From Selaginella moellendorffii (taxonomy: Eukaryota > Streptophyta > Lycopodiopsida > Selaginellales > Selaginellaceae): a DNA stretch of 64,000 nt. Below the pieces are notes generated by a model that made no database searches, was not told the origin of the DNA, and worked only from the letters and a program-made list of their open reading frames with translations. The position numbers were made by a program, and so were the translations under genes. The stretch lies in contig NW_003314261.1 of NCBI RefSeq assembly GCF_000143415.4, positions 2,890,366 through 2,954,365 on the forward strand, read 5' to 3'. Every line of letters starts with the position of its first letter. Within the stretch, counting starts at the first letter, position 1. Shown here piece after piece: positions 12,180 through 25,600 of the stretch.

Positions 12180-13380
12180 TTTGTGATGGTCACACGACCT
12201 TTTACGATATTTTTTATTTGTGTGATATTCAAGGTCAATATCCCATTCCAATTAGAGCTTGATGTCTTTTTTTCTTGAGTTGAGTTTGTTTTGTATTTCT
12301 CTTTTGTTGAATCTTTTCTGTGATCTTGATGGATGCCATTCGTATAGAAGCAATTTTTTTTTAAATTCAAAAAGAAAAGCTCTTGCCTAACTAAAGAAGA
12401 ATAAGTTTTTTAAATTTTTTACAAAGGATCTCTCTTGAAAAATAAAGTTGTTAATAAAAAATTTGTCAATGAGTTTACTAGTAATGAGAAAATAGTATTT
12501 CTTCTGAATCTAAATAACTTCAAAACTATAAATGGATAGAATTTATTTCAATCGCAAGAAGTTAATATTTAAAGCTTATATTTATTAATTTTATATTTTA
12601 AATTTAAACTAAATTAATTTTATAATAATAAAAACATAAAATGTAAATAGTTGTTAGTTTTTTAGTTGGCTAGCATGAATATAATTTTACAACTTATGTT
12701 TCTAGCTCTTTGTTATCTAGTCAATCTTCTTATTTGAATTAGTATTATTTTAAGGTTTTGTATGTAGTATATATTTAATTAAATTTATAGTTTATTATAT
12801 TAAAAAATAATAATTTTATCTATCTAAAAAATACAATATAAATAAAGCTGAGGACAAAAATTAGATAGTTACATCTATGAGAAAATAATATGATCTTTTA
12901 AAGTAATTTTGATTTATATGTAGTAAAATTTAGTTACAAATTATAAAATTAACACTTCATAAAAGTTGTAAGGAGGACAAACTATTTAACTTTCATAATT
13001 TCACCAAATAATTATTAAGGATATTATCATATAAAATACTAAATAAAATCAAAAGAAACTTCATTGAAAGAAATGAAAAATACCTATCCTAATAAACAAG
13101 TCAGTATAAATTTAAAATGTTTTATTTTGTATTATTTACATGAAAGTACCTCAATTAGTCATTAAGCACTATAAATATTATAAATTAAAAAATTTATATA
13201 TTTTTATAACTATTTATACTTATATTATCAAGAAGATTTCTTATCTAAGAATTTAAATATTTAGTTTGGTCAAAAATATAATAAAATAAAATTTCTCTGA
13301 AAAAAAAAGAATCTTATCAGTTCCTTAAAATTTGTATTATGTATTTTGTGGCTTTTAAATATTAAATTTATTTAAATTTG
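12180..13380. other. AT-rich DNA, no gene
   Basis: About 1.2 kb, strongly A+T-rich and low in complexity. No coding potential, RNA gene or recognised transposon motif was found. It flanks the Gypsy element and resembles the DNA on its other side (18492-19650), so the element appears inserted into an AT-rich island. Confidence 0.6.
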
Positions 13381-13590
13381 TGAGGGCCAAATGTACAATT
13401 ACGATGCCGTATACTAATATTAGGGCCAAGTGTATGGCCACGATGCCGTATACTAATATTAGCATAATGGGATTTTAATAGCCGTCAGATTAGTTTCAAT
13501 CCAGACCACTCGCTCTTGTATATAAGCTAGGGTTTTTGGGCTAATTGATATGCACATTTTTGTATTCCCTTTCCATATTCCAAGCACTCA
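13381..13590 (+). repeat. Gypsy 5' LTR
   Basis: 210 bp, starting TGAGGGCCAA and ending AAGCACTCA. It is longer than the 3' LTR (171 bp) because its first about 40 bp (through GATGCCGTATACTAATATTA) are tandemly repeated. A TATATAAG box lies near 13517. Confidence 0.85.
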
Positions 13591-13822
13591 TATTGGTGGA
13601 GGTGAGGGGCACCTTTGATTGTCCCTGAGGAGTGCTTGAATTTAGGATTTTGGTTTAGATCTAGCTTTTGCATCATTTAGATCTAGCTTTTTTTATTTCC
13701 TTTCTTTTGTTCTTCCCTTTCAGGATTTTGGTTTAGATCTAGCTTTTTGCATTGTCTAGATCTCCCATTTCCTTCTCGTTTTTTGTCGTTTATCTTCTTT
13801 TGCTCTTTCTTCGTCCGTCTTC

Positions 13823-14643
13823 ATGGTAGATCAGCAATCTCCTCCTTTGACTCTAGAGCAGCAGTTGGTCTAATTGCTTGATGCTATGTGCTTGCAATTG
13901 AACAACCAAACTCAATTGATAGCGACATTCACGGCACGTGGTCCAACTCGTCCTGCTCTTGGTGCCAATCCTCGCATTCGGCCGGAGTTCTTTCGTGGGA
14001 ATCCTGGGGATGATGTGTACCATTGGTTCGATCATTTCACGGTGATTGCCACATATCATTCTTGGGATGATGCTCGACATTTGCATGAGTTTCCCACGTG
14101 TCTCCAAGAGACGGTATTGCAGTGGTACAATGGATTGAGTGCGGCCACTCGTGAGGATTAGAGTGTTCTTCCGAACGTCTTCAAACGCGCCTTCGGAGAT
14201 GCCAACGATTGTGATGATGCCTTCCAACAATTGCATCGTCTTCGCCAAGGGCCATCTGAGTCGGTGATGCAATTTGGCATTCGTTTCCGAAGTCTTTTGC
14301 TTCGTGTGGAGCCCAATCTGTCGGAGCAGATCAAGCTAGGAATGTTGTGGCCAGCACTTCGTCAAGATCTTGTCGGCCTTATGCATGCACTTGCTCCTAC
14401 CACCCTTGACAATGCTCTTCGCTTGGCACAACTTTATGAGACGTCACCTCTTCCACTTCTTACTGCATGTCCTTCCGCTCCACTTCCTATGAGTGATGGT
14501 CCTGTTCCAATGAAGGTTGATGCTGCTGCTACTCGAGTCCAAGGACAAGGGCAAGAACGTGGTCGTGGCCGTGATGTTTGTTGCTGGGCATGTGATGAAG
14601 TTGGTCATACTTATCGGCGTTGTCGGTGCTTTCCGGATTGGTG
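13823..14643 (+). pseudogene. Gypsy gag, interrupted
   Basis: Retrotransposon capsid/nucleocapsid protein. From the ATG at 13823 the frame continues to a zinc knuckle of form C-x2-C-x4-H-x4-C (14579-14625), but is stopped by TAA at 13871 and TAG at 14159. Capsid-like text (FFRGNPGDDVYHWFDHF) is seen at 13990-14040. Both internal stops can be explained by single C-to-T or G-to-A changes. Confidence 0.85.
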
Positions 14644-14781
14644 ACCTCCATTTCCTGGGTGGAGACCTTGGCGTCAGCAACGTCCCATTGGTGCTGTTGC
14701 GGTGGAAGGTTTGGACACCGAGGTGCATCCGGGAAATGAGGAGTCGCACAAGTAACGGAAGGACCTTGCGCGAATAAGTCA

Positions 14782-17700
14782 GTGACCCCTCCATCTTTCT
14801 TTCAAGAGTATCATCAAGGGGTTCACTTAGCATCGGTTCATCCAGTGTTTACTTTCAAAGCTCATTTTTATAACAAGAGGTCTCTTATTATTCTCTCCGT
14901 GTTGGTTGATATAGGTTCGAGTTTATCTTCTATTGCTCGACCTATTGCCACACGTTGCCGTTTACACTTGCGTCATGCGGCGGAACCAGTTTTCATTTTT
15001 TATGGCAACGGCCGTACGGATGCCTGTGCATGGGATGAGGTGGACCTGATTGTGCGTATAGGCGATCTCAAGCTTGAGTTGCAGTCATTGCGGGTGGTGC
15101 CGAGTCAAGCTTTTGACCTCATTCTTGGTATGGATTGGTTGCAGTGCAATCATGCCAAGTGTGATTTTGAAGCTTCTCCCCCTTGTCTCATACTTCCTTA
15201 TGTTTCATCCATTCCTCTCACTTCTGTACCTCTTTGTTCATCTACTTCTACCTCTGCTTCCATTACTTTTGTTTCCCCACTATTTCCTCCTATGTTTCCA
15301 TCTTGTTCTGCTCTTCCCTTTTCCGATCCCTCCGACGATCTTTGTGTTGCAGCAGTGGACCGGCTCATGAAAGCGTATTCTGATCTCTTTGAATTTGACC
15401 TATCGTGTGGGGCCAAGATTGCCACATGTCATCCAATTCCAACCGGGGATGCTTGTCCAATCAAGGTTCCTGTTCGTCGTCGGTCACCCAAGGAGATCAA
15501 GATTTTACGTGCAAATGTCAAGGAGATGTTGGAGAAGGGTGTTATTCGGAAGTTGCAGAGTCCTTGGGCATGTGAACCTCATCTTGTGACGAAGCCTAAT
15601 GGGAGTATTCGTTTCTACATCGACTATCGTCCGTTAAACGAAGTGACGATCCCAGATGTGTATCCTCTTCTGCACATGCTGATCTCTTGGATCGTCTGGG
15701 GCAAAGTTGTTGGTTCACCAAGCTAGATCTTGCTTCTGGGTATTGGCAAGTACCGATGGCCGAAGAAGATATTCCTAAGATTGCTTTTTGTACACCATTT
15801 GGTTTGTGGTACTAGCAAGTACCGATAGCCGAAGAAGATATTCCTAAGACTGTTTTTCGTACACCATTTGGTTTGTACGAATTCTTAGTGATGCCGTTTG
15901 GTTTGAACAATGCTCCAGCAACTTTCCAGCGGATGATGGACGAGGTTCTTTGTGATATGCCAGAGGTGACAGCTGACTTCATTGATGATGTCTTGATCCA
16001 CTCGTAGGGGACGTGGGAGGAACACGTTCATGATGTTTGTAAAGTGTTGGATCGGCTACGCGATGTTGATTTAAAGCTGAAGCGGTCGAAGTGCGTGTTT
16101 GGATCCAAGGACACAACTTATCTTGGGTACTGTATTTCTCGTGAGAGTTTGCAAGTTGGTCCTGACAAACTTGTGGCTGTTCTAAAGTTCCCTACTCTAA
16201 AGTGTGTGAATGATGTGCAATGCTTCTTGGGCAAGGTGCAGTATCTCGGGTGTTTTGTGGATCATCTTTCTGATCGCACTACACCATTGTGAGCGTTGCT
16301 AAAGTCATCAACGTCATCTTTCATCTGGTCTCTGGATTGCGAGCGGGCGTTCGGGGATCTCAAAGAGTTATTGACAACTCCTCCGGTTTTGGCATATCCT
16401 GACTACACTCGACCTTTTATTTTGCGTGTGGATGCTTCTGACATTGGTCTTGGAGGTGTGTTAATGCAAGAGAGCTCAAGTGTGCCTGGTTAGCGCCATC
16501 CCATTGCATATATAAGCCGTACATTACAACCAGTGGAGATGAACTACTCCACGACAGAAAATGAGTGTTTAGCAGCAGTTTGGGGTTTCGAGAAACTTTA
16601 TGCATATCTACATGGTTCTCGGACGTTACTTGAAGGTGACCATGCTGCTGTTACTTTGTTATTAAAGCGGAAGAACCTGGTTGGTCGTACTGCTCAGTGG
16701 CCTTTGAAGCTTCAGATATATGATTTTGATGTTGTTCACCGCCCAGGGAGTTCTATGGCTGATGCTGATGCCCTTTCTCGAGCTCCTCTTCCTTCTTCAC
16801 TCTCTTCTCATATTTCTGATGAGCCTGTCGTTCCAGCATCTGTGGATTTTTTAAACAAGGATTTTGTGTTGTCAGCAGTTGCTATACTTGACGTTCAGTG
16901 TCCACAAGGTGCAGAGCAAGATCTAGCTTCGCTTGATGAGGTTCGCGAGGCTCAAAAGATTGAGCCATGGATTCGAAAGCTTCGAGATGGGTTTGAGAAT
17001 CTTGCATCACTTGTTGATGACTTGTCTTTCTAGCATTTACATTCTCAATATTGGCTTGAAGATGCCCTTCTTTATTTTGTGGGGACAGATCCTGATGATC
17101 ATTTACGGCTGGTGGTGCCTTCTATCTTTATTTTGCGGTTTCTCCATGCCTACCATGATTCTCCTGTTCTAGATGGGCATATGGGACATCGTCGTGTAAT
17201 CGAGAAGCTATGCAGGTTTTTCTATTGGCCAGAGATGCGACGTGATATTATCTGGTATGTGCGTAGCTGCGTTTGGTGCCAAGCTCGTAATACTCCCCCT
17301 CGGGCTGCGGAAGGACGGTTGGAATCAATTGCAGTTTCCTGTCCGTTTGAGTTGGTGGTGTTTGATCTTATGGGACCTTTTCCATGGTCGACTGTTGGTA
17401 ATGAGTATGTTATTATTGCTTCTGACTATTTGATTCGTTGGGTGGAAGTTGGTGCTCTTGCTAGCACCTCTGCAACTGCTGTTGGATACTTCTTCCTCAA
17501 TCGAGTGGTGTTCCAGCATTCTTGTCCTGAGCGGATTCTTTCAGATAATGGTCCCGCATTTATGGCTGAGGCATTTCATGTTTTGACGTCTCGGTTGGGG
17601 ATTCGCCACACTTTCACGAGTGCTTATCATCCACAATCAGATGGTCTGGTGGAACGGCTTGTTTGGACATTCAAGGGGATGATTGCGAAGTATGTGAACT

Positions 17701-18286
17701 TTCAGCATTCAGATTGGATAGTTATTTGCTATCTCATCGATATGCATATGTTACAGGGGTGCAGAGTTCTGTTGGTGCTTCACCATATAAACTCCTATAT
17801 GATCATGATCCAATATTACCAACGAAGCTGGGTTTACCTTCGCGATTGCCACGAGCTGCAAATGCTAGGTCACGGGATCAATATTTGACAAGCATTCTTC
17901 CACTTATCCGAGCGGAGTCTGCCGAACACTTAGGCCGCGTACAAGTGGGACAACAACGGCGCTACAACTCCTATCATCGTCCACATGCAGAGTACAATGT
18001 TGATGATTTGATGTTAGTCTGTTTTCCGCATCTTACGGTACATGGTTTATCTAAGGAGCTCCTTGCACAGTGGAAAGGACTATATAAGATGTTATGGCAA
18101 GTTGGACCACAAGTTTATGAGGTTTGGCATGACGTCCAGCAGGCCAATCCTCCAGAGATTGTGCATGTGCAGCGGTTGAAACGCTTCATACACAAGGATC
18201 AGGAGCGGATAATACCATCTACAGATCCGCCGATGCCTCCTCTTGATATTCCTCTAGATCCCAGCCCGTCTACAAGAGAACCCTGA
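14782..18286 (+). pseudogene. Gypsy pol (protease, RT, RNase H, integrase), interrupted
   Basis: Protease active-site region near 14905 (D-I-G-S-S in place of the usual D-T/S-G) with the ILGMDWL hydrophobic segment near 15125. RT spans about 15450-16010; its catalytic box reads FIDD at 15980-15991. RNase H follows (LRVDASDIG near 16424). Integrase has the HHCC finger (17180-17285), a first catalytic Asp near 17361, the SDNG Asp near 17545 and Glu near 17652. The frame is cut at 15724, 16005, 16491, 17031 and near 17740, plus the 69-bp duplication (15747-15815 repeated at 15816). Confidence 0.85.
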
Positions 18287-18320
18287 TGGTCTTCCATTAT
18301 TCCGAGAGGAGGGGATGATA

Positions 18321-18491
18321 TGAGGGCCAAGTGTACGGCCACGATGCCGTATACTAGTATTAGCATAATAAGATTTTGGTAGCCGTCGGATTGGTTTCAA
18401 TCCGGACCACTCGCTCCTGTATATAAGCTAGGGTTTTTGGGCTAATTGATATGCATATTTTTGTATTCCCTTTCCATATTCCAAGCACTCA
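18321..18491 (+). repeat. Gypsy 3' LTR
   Basis: 171 bp, TGAGGGCCAAGTG to AAGCACTCA, directly after the purine-rich priming tract. It matches the 5' LTR apart from about 11 transitions and the missing 39-bp tandem copy. Confidence 0.85.
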
Positions 18492-19653
18492 CAAATTTAA
18501 ATTACTAAATTTTAAATAAAATTCTCTTACAAAGCAATGCAATAGTTTGAAAGGTAAAGTACAATTTTTAATATAAATTTATTATATATATAATAGAGAT
18601 TTGATTCTTCTCTAAAATATATTATTTTGAAAGATTTGATGTTTACAATTTATGGATCTTAACTCTCACTTTCATTTGAAGAGAGAGAAATACATAAATA
18701 TTTATAATTTTTAGTATTGATAATTTCAACTTTTGTGATATTTTTTATTGAGGTAAGAGTCAAGAGCTATAATCACTATCTCCTTACGTAACACAATTAA
18801 ACCACATAAGAGAAAAAAAAGGATAATAAAGATAATGATAATAAATTGAAGATAAATGTGTAACAAATTGTATTTTTGTAGGAATAATGTTAATTATATC
18901 ACTCATATTTTCAACTCTCCTCCTTTCAAAATTGAAACTAAAATTTTCAAAGTTTTGAGTCTTATCTGAGATGAGTGTAGCAACTTACTATTCTTTAGGT
19001 ACTATATTAAATTTTGTCACTAGTATAGTATCTTTAAGCCTCTTCATATGGTTAGCATTGGTGTTGGAAAAATATAATTAATACCATCTTGAAAGTCTTA
19101 TTTGCTTTAGTGCAAATCAGCAATATATGGTCAATGCATACAGTACAGCATCTTAGAGCATGATCCTGGGACTTAGAGATATCACCCACAGTTCACACCT
19201 TGTGCAGGTTTCTAGTATACAGTATAGAGTACTTAATGCATACACTATAGAGTCTTAGAGCATGTTTCTAGGATTGGCATGTGGTTTTAGTGATGCACAG
19301 CTCTAAATATCACCCATGGTTCGCCCCTGCAGGATTCTAGCATAATGTATACAATACAGTAGGGCATGGTGGTTTTAGTAAGACATCACCTCGCCTGAGT
19401 GAGGATATTGTAGCGGGGCAAATGTTGCCCCTCATGTGCACATTTCTAGGATACCAAGATAAAAGATATCTTAAATCTGCCTGGTCAATATCACAAATCT
19501 CCAGGATTGCAAATATAAGAATAATCAAGCATAGGAAGGAGACCGTCCAGTTTGTGGTCTAAAAGTTTGAAAACACTTGAAACCATAGTCTTCAAACAAA
19601 ACCAATTGTCCTTTAGCAAAACGTATAAGACAAAGAGAATCCTTCGTTAAGCT
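18492..19653. other. AT-rich intergenic DNA
   Basis: A+T-rich low-complexity DNA to about 19000. Then comes a stretch (19080-19340) with loosely repeated phrases such as CTTAGAGCATG and TACAGTATAGAGT. No coding gene is supported. The last 50 bp are the 3' flank of the GTPase gene. Confidence 0.5.
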
Positions 19654-22600
19654 CTAGACGAGCGAAGCCACCGTGGGATGGAGACTTTTCGCGAGTGCCT
19701 CGAAGCTCCTGCCCAGCTGCAATTCATCCAAGCTCACCTGGAACACACCCCCGCCCTCGCGAGCCATGTCCACCAACACCTTCCTCGGCAACAAGTCACT
19801 CCCGAACACAATCGTGTGCACAACCAGCCTCGGCTCCACGCTCTTGATCTTCCTCACGAACGCCACCGGATCACTCCCACCAGCATTCCCACCATCGCTC
19901 AAGAAGATAATCGCCGGAGCCTTCGCATCCCCCGCAGACCTCCCAAGTATCTCCTCCGCGAGCTGGAGCCCCGCCGAGTAGACCGTCCCACCCGAGCTGT
20001 CATGTCCGAGCAGCGCGTAAACCTGCGACTCCGCCATCGCCACCTTCTCCATAGCTATCACCGCCGAGCTCTCAAACAGCACCACCGACATGAAATCGCG
20101 GATCCCCGCTGCCTGCCTCGTCCGGATGAACCTCACCATGGCCTCGTACACGCATCCCAGCCGGCTGGGAGGAAAGCTCGCCATCCTCGGCTTCGCATCC
20201 GGGGAGCCCATGGATCCCGACTTGTCGATCACGAACACGACGTGGTTGGCCGCGTCTCTCAGGTGCTTGCACACGAAGACATGCCCGTCCTCGCTCACGT
20301 AGCCCGCTACTCCGGACATGGAGCTCACTGGCGCGTGCCACAGCTTCTCCGTGCAGTAAGATCTCTGCTCGTTTGCTCCATCGCCGCGGTGCTCGGACGA
20401 CGCACAAGAGTGCGCACACAGCGCAAACAAGCGCTGATCCTCGTCCGAGCACGGGTCCTTGAAGCGCATGTTCTTCCAGTAGGCCGCGTGAGTGAGCTCG
20501 TCTTTCGCGACGTTAAAGTCGGGCCCATACTTCTTCGTCTCGTGCCTGGCACCGTCCGGGATGGAGATCGCCTTGCACACTCCAAAGACGGACTTGTTCC
20601 TCTCGCACACCGCCAGATGAACGTGTCCCCGGCCCCGGGCCTTGCAGTGCATCATGCACATCTCTGCGGCGCCCGACTCCCCCCACGAGTACTTCCGGTC
20701 CAGGATGTCCACCTCCTCGGTCTCGGACGCGAAGAACTTGTCCGTCATGTTCCCGTGCGTGGTGTCGTGCAGCCCGCGGTGTCCGATGGCCAGGTTGCAA
20801 AAGTAGCCGCAGCCTTGGCAGCGAACCGGGCAGAAGTGGATGGCGCTCGGGTTCGTCGTGTGGACGTGAGGCCCAGAATGGGTATTGTTGAAAGCTGGAA
20901 CCGGCACGCAGCATCCTTTTCTCACGCCGTTTTGCTCCGAGACGTGCTCGTACTCAAACTGCGACCGCTTCCCCACGAACGTCTTCGTCTTCTTCACCAC
21001 CTCCGTCACCACGTCGCAAATCCCCGGGGACTGGCACGCCTCCTGGCACGGGTGCTCGCTCTCGCAGAAGTGCTGGATACCGCTCTTCATCGAGTGGAAG
21101 TGGTCGGCGGTGGCACACTTGCGGTGACACGCCGGCATGCAGCACGGTGTCGGGCACATCTTCTCGTGGCATGCGTGGAGCTTGTGATCGAGCTCGCTCG
21201 GTGAGACGCAGATGTTGTCGCAGCCCGGGAGCTGGCACTTCTCCTTGCACATATGCTGCCTCGAGTTGCACTTGTGCTCGCCCGGGTGGCCGACTTTCCT
21301 GGAGCACACCTTGTTGCAGTTGCTCGACGCGCCGAGGAGCTCGCACTCGTGGCCGCAGGTGTGGCTCTTGAGCTTGCAGTCGTGGGAGCCTTCGTGACCT
21401 GCAACGTCCGCACAGTGGCTCGCGGAGCTCGTTCCCTCCTCCACGCAGTACGTGCAAAACTCCGAGCAGCGGTGGTTCCCGTTGCAGCTGTGCGAGCTCT
21501 TGTGAGACTTTTCCAACGAGCACCGGAGGAAGCAGCGGGTACACTTGCAGCTGCACAGAGCCAAGCTCTCCTTCATGCCAGAGATCATCGCTGCCGCCTC
21601 GAGCACCAGCTTCTGGACGTCGCCTTCGGTGGCAAACGCAGCAGTGTTGGAGCCGATCCACTTTGTGACACGGTCCTTGCGCCTCTCGACGAGCTCCACG
21701 AGGAAAATCTCTGCTTTCCTGTGCCATTCTTCATCACCTCTACCAGTCCGCGGCATCACTTTCTCAAACTCGCCCAGCAGCTGCTCCAGCACCGCTCTGG
21801 ATAAATCCAAGTCACCATAGCAGCCGAGACGAAGGCCGGCATCCTCAACACTGAAAGCGAGACCCTCAATACCGAGAGCTGCATCGTCGATCTGTTCTTC
21901 GGTGTCGAAGTTGACGAGAGGCTTGCCATCTTCCATACACCCCTGGACGACGGCTGAGCGCAAGTTCTTGGCAAGCATGGTGAGCTTGAAGGCGATCCTC
22001 TTGGAATCAATCGGCGACCAGTCCTTTGAGCTGATTTGAGCGATTATGAGCTTGAGGTCCCGCAGAAAACTCTTCCCATTCGTGTGAACCGGCTCCAACT
22101 CCTCCACGCAGTGAGCAATCTGGGAGATGCTTTCGTAGAACTCGCAACGGTTGAAAGGTGGCATAGCGCATATCTCCACTTCCCCACCATACATTCTCGT
22201 CAGGAAATTCTCCTCCGACTTGCTGCAAATATGCGCTATCTTGGAGTAAAACTCGTGCCTCAGGTCCTCGACGTCTGCTGCGTCCACGTCCTTGATAGCC
22301 ATGTAGAACAGACCCTTGAAGAGCTTCTCGTCTTGCTTAACCAAGCTCACTCCTGCCTGGAACCGATCGAACAGAGCCTCGGTTTCCTTATCAAGGTGGA
22401 AGTCCTGCACGTCAGCATATCAGAAAGCTCGAAACAATGAAAGTCTCACTACAAAACTCACTTTTTTGTTGAAAACCGTGATGTTGCTGACTGCAGCATT
22501 AAGAATCGAGAGTAGCATGTCCTCTTGCTCGCTCCTCTCAAAACTTCCAAGTCCCTCGAAGTCGAGAATGACATATAAGCAATCCTCCGCCGTGCAAGTA

Positions 22601-25600
22601 GTCATCCACACACCGTCTGTGCATCGTCCCCCTGCTACATCCAGTAGAGAGCCACTGAGATGATTCAGGAGGTAGGACTTCCCGCTGCTTTGTTTCCCCA
22701 TGGAGGATATAACTTTGACAGGCCCGTTCCAGCTCTGGATGACAGCGTCGTAAAGTCCAAAGCGGACGATCTCCGCAAGTGAGATGGAGTCTGCGTAGTT
22801 GACATCGGCTGCCATTCTCATGCCGTTGATCAGAGGCCGCAAGCTGTTGTTCTCTGCTCTAGCAATCTGGACGGGAACCAGGCACGAAAGCCGTCGCAAG
22901 AAATCTCCCAGGCAGCGCCGGCTTGTCCGGACCTCAAGCTTGCGATCAAAGTGCTCAGCCTCGAACGAGATGTCCACGTTTAGAACCTCCTTTCCTTTCT
23001 CTCGACGAAGCTTGTCCAGCGCCATCTTAGCATGCTTCACGACTTCGGCGTCGTTACCGTCGTGGGATCCATTGAGCACTCTGACGACCATCCGAAATGT
23101 AATGCACCTCGGCGACGCTCTCAGCAGAGAAGGGCTCACTGCGTACTTGTCGAAGATGTGGTAGAGGTAATCCAGCTCGTGGCAGGAGCTCGTCGACTTG
23201 GGTGTTTCTTCCGTGGAGTCACGATTGTCGCGCAGGCGAATCTGGCAAGTCTGGGACGCCAAAGTTACGTCCAGCACGGCCGACTGGAGGACGTTCTTCT
23301 CGTCGTCAAGTACCAGGAGATGCGTTTGGCTTCCGAACAAGACGACCTGTGCTTCGAGTAGATGCACGCTACTGGCACAGATATCCGGCACCGTCACTGT
23401 CTTGATGAGCTCGCAAGTGTCGTCAAGCCTGTATACTTGAGCTACAAGCGTCTGGAAGTTCTCGGCTTCTGGAATCTCCTCACCTTTGCAAATAGCCACC
23501 AGGCAGAGACCATCCGGCGTGACGCAGGCCTTGAGAAAAGAATCCGGCAACTGGATCGTCCGAGGCTTCATCATCGCTGGTTGAGCGACCTCAAACACCC
23601 TCACGCAGCCTGTTGCATCGAACAGCAGAAGCTCCGCTCTGGATGGAACAAGGTGGAGCCCAGTGATAGTGGTACTGCCGTGGTACTTGTCGAGCTCTAT
23701 GTCCACGCCAGTCCAGAAGAGCTCACGGAAGCCATCGGTAAAGCGGAAAATCTTGATCGCTGCAAGGGACTGCTCGTAGAAGGCAATGAAGTTGGACGCC
23801 TCATCGAAAGCAGCCAAGTCGAAGCCCCTCTTGAGCACCTTCATAGGCTCCCTCTCAGGAATGCGAATCCTGCTACCAAGACTTTGGCAGAGATAGATTG
23901 CCATGCACGACTCCACCACGCCCTTAACGAAAAGTAGAACCTGGCCAGACTTGAGAAGAATCACGTTGCTCAGAGTATACTCTTGGGAGTCGATATCAGC
24001 AATGGTCTGGAGCCCGGAACTACTTGGAACGATGATATGCTCGCTCTTGGCCACTTGCAACTCCAGCTCTTTCTTCTGGGGTAGAAACTCCACCACCTTC
24101 CAGATAATCCGCTCACTGTGCGTCTGCTGCCTCAGGAAGCTAATAGAGATCTTTGGCACATCACCCTTCAGAAGGTTGAAAACTCGCCACGAAGAGCCAC
24201 CACTTGTTGGTCTGCAGCGTTTGATCTTGATCTTTGGAAGCGCCTCTGCATCGCTCTGCGAAAGCTTCATCTTGTAACCCGAGGCCACGTCCGACTTCTT
24301 CTGCTTCAGAGACTCCACCCGTGCCTTATGCTGCGCTTCCAGTTCCAGCTTCACCTTGGACTTGAGGATATGGAAGAGACTGTCCTCCACCAAGTCCAGA
24401 AATATCCCCATGAACTGCTGCCGTCTCATTACGTAGGCTCCCATGCAGAGAGACCGGACTGAATCCGACAGACAGGGATCCTCCACTTCACGGCCTTGCA
24501 GTTCCTTCAGCTTCTTGGCGAAGTCCACGTTACCGAATTCGTCTAGGCAGTCCGCAAGAATGCACTGCAAAAGGTAATCTTCGGTTGCATCCACCTGGTC
24601 CTTCAGAGAAGCTGCAAGCTGGATTTTCTTCTTGAGCATGAGTCCCACTTCTTCCGCACAGAAACCAAGCCACTGCCTGAAATGATCTCCTGCTGGATAA
24701 TCCACGGAGAGGAACCTGGTGTTCCTCGCTACCGGTTTGTCTCCGGCAAATAGATCAAAGTTGTCGGATGAAACCACCTCAGGACCACCATTTCTTGTTA
24801 AGAGACGCGCCTCAACCCGAGAGTGATCCTTGATTGCGGTGAAAGTCTCCCCATAAGTCATAGGCCCGGACAACCGCTTCCCCTCTCGAGCAATGACGAA
24901 GAACCCCGGAAAGCCTTGCACTGAGACTTTCGATCCAATGAATACTTTCTTCTTCTTGTCCGCTCCCAAAACTTCGAGCAGCTTCGCCTCCATCTCCGAG
25001 AGCGCCTTCTCGTCAGCTTCTATGGACTGCTCGTTCCACCCCTCGTGATACTTGATGAAGTCCACCGAGCCTGTGCAGGCCCGCTGCTCGCCACCTCCCA
25101 GAAGAAGCTTTTCTTCCCATGGACAGGCAAGCCTCAAGTAAGCATTCAGACCTCTTGCAAACACCGAGAGAACCTCCTCCTTTTCCTTGTTGAAGAGCTC
25201 TTCAGTGCTGGAAAACTCGCTACCCGCGGCGCTGATCTTGTCATCCAGAGTTGCCAATGCCTCACGCAGCTCCTGACCAACATCCGGCATGGCGCTCTCG
25301 CAGAAAAGGATAAAGTCCTCGTCCTTCATCCCCGTGTAGTCGATCTGGACGTCCCCCCAGCTCTTCACGACTTCACCGAGCTTCTCCGGTGGCACGGTCG
25401 CGTGATCGTGCGAGAAAGACTCCTTGGGGGTGTACTTCTCGGTCTCAAGCAGCCCAGTGCGATAGAAGCCTTCACTAAGCTTGCGAGGAGAGAGCCTCGA
25501 CGCTCCACCTCCGGCAGGCAACCGAAAGCCTCTCCTGACGTTGAAATCGTTGTCGCTCGACTTCACCATGGAAACTTGGAGCCGCTGAGTCCGCTTTCTC

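Larger units (their letters stand above)
13381..18491 (+). mobile_element. Ty3/Gypsy LTR retrotransposon, nearly complete, inactivated
   Basis: Bounded by related LTRs at 13381-13590 and 18321-18491 (TGAGGGCC...AAGCACTCA). Order of domains is Gag, protease, reverse transcriptase, RNase H, integrase, which defines Ty3/Gypsy. A purine-rich tract (GAGAGGAGGGGATGATA) precedes the 3' LTR. Many premature stops (for example 13871, 14159, 16005, 16491, 17031) and a 69-bp tandem repeat inside the RT region show it cannot act on its own. Over their common length the LTRs differ at about 11 positions, mostly transitions, so insertion is not recent. No chromodomain is visible. A clear 5-bp target duplication is not seen. 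A much older relative lies at 28679-31240 plus 49638-50945. Confidence 0.9.

Noticed and set aside
19678-21204. 508-codon plus-strand frame opposite the GTPase gene, and 478-codon frame at 25045-26481
   Set aside because: Antisense shadows of a GC-rich coding sequence; composition-driven, no recognisable domains.
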